Of a DNA stretch of 25,117 nucleotides, positions 22,977 to 25,117 are shown piece by piece. The notes beneath the pieces are model-generated. The model was not told the DNA's origin. It saw only the letters and a program-made list of their open reading frames with translations, and did no database searches. The DNA is from a virus: positions 1 to 25,117 of IMG/VR virus record IMGVR_UViG_3300013122_000021; one strand, 5' to 3'. Each line of letters begins with the position of its first letter. Position 1 is the first letter of the stretch. The position numbers and the translations under genes were made by a program.

Positions 22977-23241
22977 CGCTCAAATCCGACATATCCCGCG
23001 GCGTGGGGGCGTCCATAAGAGCGATCGTTTGCGGCGCCTGCCCCCATCCCCGGTTGAGCAATTTGTCTGCCGCCGTCACGCGAGCAGCGGGCGGCGCGGT
23101 CTTGTCGCGCATAACCTCCACCATTGCGTTGACGGCTTCCTCGGTATGCTCGCGGGCTAATTCCGCCAACGTCCGACCGTCCGCCGTTCGATGCAAGGGC
23201 CGACCTTGAGGGTTCCCGCTTTGCCCCGGTTTGAACGGCAT
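22903..23241 (-). CDS. Probable terminase small subunit (DUF5681 type)
   Basis: 112 residues starting MPFKPGQSGNPQGRP, the signature opening of DUF5681, a family encoded just before large terminases and thought to contribute DNA recognition. A helical body (LAELAREHTEEAVNAMVEVMRD and AARVTAADKLLNRGWGQAPQ) follows. The start overlaps the stop of a 12-codon leader frame (TGATG), while the nearest Shine-Dalgarno candidate (TAGGG, ten bases away) is poor. The 3' end overlaps terL. Its identity as small terminase is from family and position. Confidence 0.8.
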   Translation of the reverse strand: MPFKPGQSGNPQGRPLHRTADGRTLAELAREHTEEAVNAMVEVMRDKTAPPAARVTAADKLLNRGWGQAPQTIALMDAPTPRDMSDLSDEQLEAIETLRSLAPLDGGIAGSC

Positions 23242-23279
23242 CAGCGGAACGCCCTACCAATATTGCTAACAGTTGGCAT
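23241..23279 (-). CDS. Possible 12-codon leader peptide before the small terminase
   Basis: ATG at 23279 lies at +4 of promoter copy 9 and opens a frame MPTVSNIGRAFR that ends in TGA at 23241-23243, overlapping the small terminase ATG as TGATG. If copy 9 is active, ribosomes loading near the 5' end could translate it and reinitiate on the terminase gene, which lacks a good site of its own. Too short to judge by composition. Confidence 0.35.
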   Translation of the reverse strand: MPTVSNIGRAFR

Positions 23280-23288
23280 AATGCACCC

Positions 23289-23326
23289 ACCCTACGCCGC
23301 CATACCCTGTGAGCGTGCCGCCGTTA
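23289..23326 (-). promoter_or_regulatory. Repeated phage promoter element, copy 9 (degenerate)
   Basis: TAACGGCGGCACG (23314-23326, nine of thirteen consensus bases), exactly 19 bp, TAGGGT (23289-23294). The TAG is the stop codon of the upstream small gene. The predicted +1 is 23282. The shared spacing and position before the packaging genes favour it, but the first motif is weak. Confidence 0.45.
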
Positions 23327-23510
23327 GATACTGCTTGCGTGCTTCCTTGAGCCTCTCGGCCCCCAGCGCGACAAACCAGCGGTTCGCGCACCGCTTGCCA
23401 TACATCGTGTTGACCCGCGGCCAACCGCCTTCGATGAAATTGTCCTCGAACTCGGGCGGGATGCGCTTGATCCGCCGTGTCGAGTAAGCCTTGAGTGCGC
23501 CCGTCGTCAT
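23292..23510 (-). CDS. Small basic protein upstream of the terminase, possibly DNA-binding
   Basis: 72 residues. AGGGG lies seven bases before the ATG at 23510 but only one before the ATG at 23516, so 23510 is the better start (MTTGALKAYS). The middle GGWPRVNTMYGKRCANRWFVALG reads as a helix-turn-helix-like segment, and the C-terminal helix is basic (ERLKEARKQYLTAARSQ). Such short basic proteins beside the terminase may help DNA recognition. The family was not recognised. Its 3' end contains promoter copy 9. Confidence 0.65.
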   Translation of the reverse strand: MTTGALKAYSTRRIKRIPPEFEDNFIEGGWPRVNTMYGKRCANRWFVALGAERLKEARKQYLTAARSQGMAA

Positions 23511-23521
23511 GTTCATGCCCC

Positions 23522-24079
23522 TCAGTCGTATGCCTTGCTCTCGTCGATTGCCTTGCCCCGGCCCACAGCTTCCATGAGGTCGAACGCGTATTCGCGGGCT
23601 TCGGGGCTGGCGCGGTTCCATGCGCGGATGATCTCGACGGCCTCGCGGGTCGTGTCGTCCTCGTCTACGATCAGTTGTCCCTGAGCGTGCTTCCATTCCA
23701 CGACAGCGTGGTGCGCGGCCTTGGGTGTCCAATGCTCTTGCTCGGCGCGACGAATAAACCCAAGGCGGTCTTCCGCAGCGACGGAGGCGATCTCGCCGTA
23801 AACCGCGAACTCGACCTTGGTTGACCGCTGGGCAGGCGGGAACGCCTGGGCGATCCTCGCCTGTTCGCGCGCGCGCTTTGGGTCCAGCCCCAATTGCTGC
23901 ACGAACATCTCGACTTGTTCATCGCCGCGGTATTGAGCGAGGCCGTAGCCTGCCCAATCCCCGATCAGCCAGTCTATGTCCCGGCGCTGGGTGAACAGCG
24001 CGCGCCCCACCTCTACCCATTCGGTGATGGGCATATCGGCGGGAAGGTTGGTGCCGACGATGCGTTCAATTGCCCCCAT
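23522..24079 (-). CDS. Phage protein with possible ParB/HTH-like DNA-binding region
   Basis: 185 residues. WLIGDWAGYGLAQYRG (37-52), then AREQARIAQAFPPAQRSTKVEFAVYGEIASVAAEDRLGFIRRAEQEHWTPKAAHHAV (70-125) follow a pattern of helices met in phage and actinobacterial helix-turn-helix proteins (W-x-GD, FPxxxR, then EIA...R...A...W). I can support DNA-binding only as an inference. The C-terminus is acidic. AAGGGG lies nine bases before ATG 24079. The gene precedes the terminase cluster by one small gene. Confidence 0.65.
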   Translation of the reverse strand: MGAIERIVGTNLPADMPITEWVEVGRALFTQRRDIDWLIGDWAGYGLAQYRGDEQVEMFVQQLGLDPKRAREQARIAQAFPPAQRSTKVEFAVYGEIASVAAEDRLGFIRRAEQEHWTPKAAHHAVVEWKHAQGQLIVDEDDTTREAVEIIRAWNRASPEAREYAFDLMEAVGRGKAIDESKAYD

Positions 24080-24083
24080 TGTC

Positions 24084-24344
24084 TTACGCCCCTTTGTCTT
24101 GGGTGGGATTTGCGGCAGGCAGCAGCCGAGCAGATCGAAGCGTCTCCGCGTCCTTCATACGGCGGCTGCGCATTTCGAGCGTCAGCCCGCATGTTGCCGA
24201 TGCCAAGAACAGCGAAACGACCAGTGGGATTGCCCACCAACCGCCTAGCCAAACCAGCGTAATTGCTGACGCAGCCGACATGGCTAGCAACTTCTTGGCT
24301 GTGCGCGCGTCGTTCGCGTTCTGCTGTTCGAGAGTGTCGTTCAT
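24084..24344 (-). CDS. Small membrane protein, two helices
   Basis: 86 residues. Two closely spaced hydrophobic helices (about 19-36 and 37-57, containing a WLGGWW turn) follow a charged N-terminus and precede a basic C-terminal tail. A hairpin membrane protein of this size could be a holin or another small phage membrane protein, but no endolysin or spanin gene is visible within the window, so holin is only one option. The start overlaps the upstream stop region at 24341. Confidence 0.65.
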   Translation of the reverse strand: MNDTLEQQNANDARTAKKLLAMSAASAITLVWLGGWWAIPLVVSLFLASATCGLTLEMRSRRMKDAETLRSARLLPAANPTQDKGA

Positions 24345-24838
24345 GATGCCCTCTCCCCTTTTAATGCGGTGGCGACCGGCTGATCTTCGCGCAAAGCTCG
24401 GCCCACCATATCCAACGCGGCATTGAAGGCGGCGGTATAGGTTGGGTCCATTGTCGGATGTGAGCGCCGCAAAAGAGCCGCTTTGACGCGATCCACCTTC
24501 CGTTCGGCCTCCTGCTTGGCAAGGTACATGGTGTCGTTACGTGACCGCGCTTCGGCTAGAAGGTGCTGCCCCCACTCTTGGCGTGCAATCACGTTCGCCA
24601 GTTCGGCTTCTGCTTTGGTCGCTCGATCGGCGTTCATCCGCGCTAGCTGATTGTTGGCCTTTGCAAGCGTGTAGAGGCGCTCAATTTCGCGCGCCGTCCT
24701 CCCGCATTGCTCGGGGTCGCCGTGGACCTCGGCATAGCAGGTGCCCGCCTCGTCACATCCAACGCCTAAATTGCAATGCGCCTCTGCCAGCGCGCCCACC
24801 CCTTGGCCTTGGGTTAGGGGGATTGTCTCTGTGGTCAT
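24341..24838 (-). CDS. Hypothetical protein with four-cysteine segment and coiled coil
   Basis: 165 residues from the ATG at 24838, which overlaps the upstream stop (ATGA); a GTG at 24850 is less likely. The N-terminal segment CNLGVGCDEAGTCYAEVHGDPEQC has Cys22, Cys28, Cys34, Cys45 and His39, compatible with metal binding. It resembles phrases (GVGCDEAGxCYAExHGxPExC) I have seen in proteobacterial phage proteins of unknown function. Residues about 50-115 are charged helix, probably coiled coil. No function is assigned. Confidence 0.68.
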   Translation of the reverse strand: MTTETIPLTQGQGVGALAEAHCNLGVGCDEAGTCYAEVHGDPEQCGRTAREIERLYTLAKANNQLARMNADRATKAEAELANVIARQEWGQHLLAEARSRNDTMYLAKQEAERKVDRVKAALLRRSHPTMDPTYTAAFNAALDMVGRALREDQPVATALKGERAS

Positions 24839-25053
24839 GCTGCGATCCACTTCCCGCGTGATTGTTGCTTGATGCGTCCAGCGCGGCGCTCCGCTTGCAG
24901 CAAACGATCGGCTAGACGGTAGCTCCAGCCCTGCTTTCCGCAGGCTCGGTCGCCAGCCATGTAAAGTTCCATGAACGTCACCGGATATGGGCCGTTCTCA
25001 AGTCGCCGCCGCATTTCAGCCATGGCGATTTCTGTGATCTGTTCGTCAGCCAT
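24835..25053 (-). CDS. Small hypothetical protein, winged-helix-like
   Basis: 72 residues from the ATG at 25053, chosen because GGGAG lies close upstream (the longer frame to 25101 has none). It is helical, with TFMELYMAGDRACGKQGWSYRLADRLLQAERRAGRIKQQSRGKW, where the two helices and a final basic strand resemble a small winged helix. DNA binding is a guess. It is the first gene seen in the chain of closely packed genes running toward the terminase; the 64 bases to the right edge hold no gene I can support. Confidence 0.6.
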   Translation of the reverse strand: MADEQITEIAMAEMRRRLENGPYPVTFMELYMAGDRACGKQGWSYRLADRLLQAERRAGRIKQQSRGKWIAA

Positions 25054-25117
25054 CACCGCTCTCCCCAAACATGCATCACCCGATTGCAGCCGTTCCAGCA
25101 CACAGGGGCACAGCAGC

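Noticed and set aside
24084-24344. Firm holin assignment for the two-helix membrane protein
   Set aside because: No endolysin or spanin gene is visible nearby, and the topology alone is not specific.
25054-25117. Possible gene or packaging site at the right edge
   Set aside because: No start with an SD site and no recognisable repeat or cos-like sequence in these 64 bases.

Overview
The window is the packaging, head and tail part of a tailed phage or prophage with siphovirus-type (long, non-contractile) tail genes. Nearly every gene is on the minus strand, so the biological order runs from position 25117 down to 1. Base composition is high in GC (hand-counted lines of structural genes reach about 67%). 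The gene set (DUF5681-like small terminase, TerL, DUF1073-type portal, Mu F-like protein, DUF2213 protease/scaffold, DUF2184-type capsid protein, DUF4054 connector, DUF3168, frameshifted tail chaperone, tape measure, NlpC/P60-like protein, J-like tip) suits a proteobacterial host. An alphaproteobacterium such as a sphingomonad is my guess, with low confidence. No tRNA, rRNA, CRISPR array, integrase or lysis gene pair was seen.

Layout, right to left. 25053-23292: five small genes of unclear role, one a two-helix membrane protein and one possibly DNA-binding. 23241-21492: small and large terminase. 21449-18721: a portal carrying a C-terminal Acb1-like 2H phosphoesterase domain, then a Mu F-like minor head protein. 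18667-18056: a low-GC insert with a lipoprotein and a small protein. 17999-15108: protease with nested scaffold gene, decoration/cement protein, major capsid protein and a small acidic protein, closed by an intrinsic terminator. 14991-12666: a small virion-type protein and a large glycine-rich protein with fourteen 20-residue repeats. 12656-10355: connectors and tail completion genes. 10311-9264: major tail protein and tail chaperones with an A9 slippery site. 9280-8858: a lone plus-strand, low-GC lipoprotein gene. 8787-1: tape measure, distal tail proteins, peptidase-like protein, tip protein, collagen-like fibre protein, receptor-binding-type fibre and a cut-off Pro/Thr-rich gene.

The main discovery is a repeated 38-bp element on the minus strand: TGACGGCGGTAAC, exactly 19 bp, then TA(G/C)CGT or a close variant. 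Eight clear copies and one degenerate copy stand before successive gene blocks. If TA(G/C)CGT is read as a -10 box, the predicted +1 falls on the start codon (or one base before it) in five copies. Those five genes lack a normally placed Shine-Dalgarno site. In three other copies the start lies 16-21 nt downstream and does have one. I read this as a phage-specific promoter family that makes both leaderless and leadered mRNAs and divides the structural region into separately started transcription units.

The second notable feature is the portal-Acb1 fusion, a probable counter-defence domain against CBASS cyclic-nucleotide signalling built into an essential virion protein.
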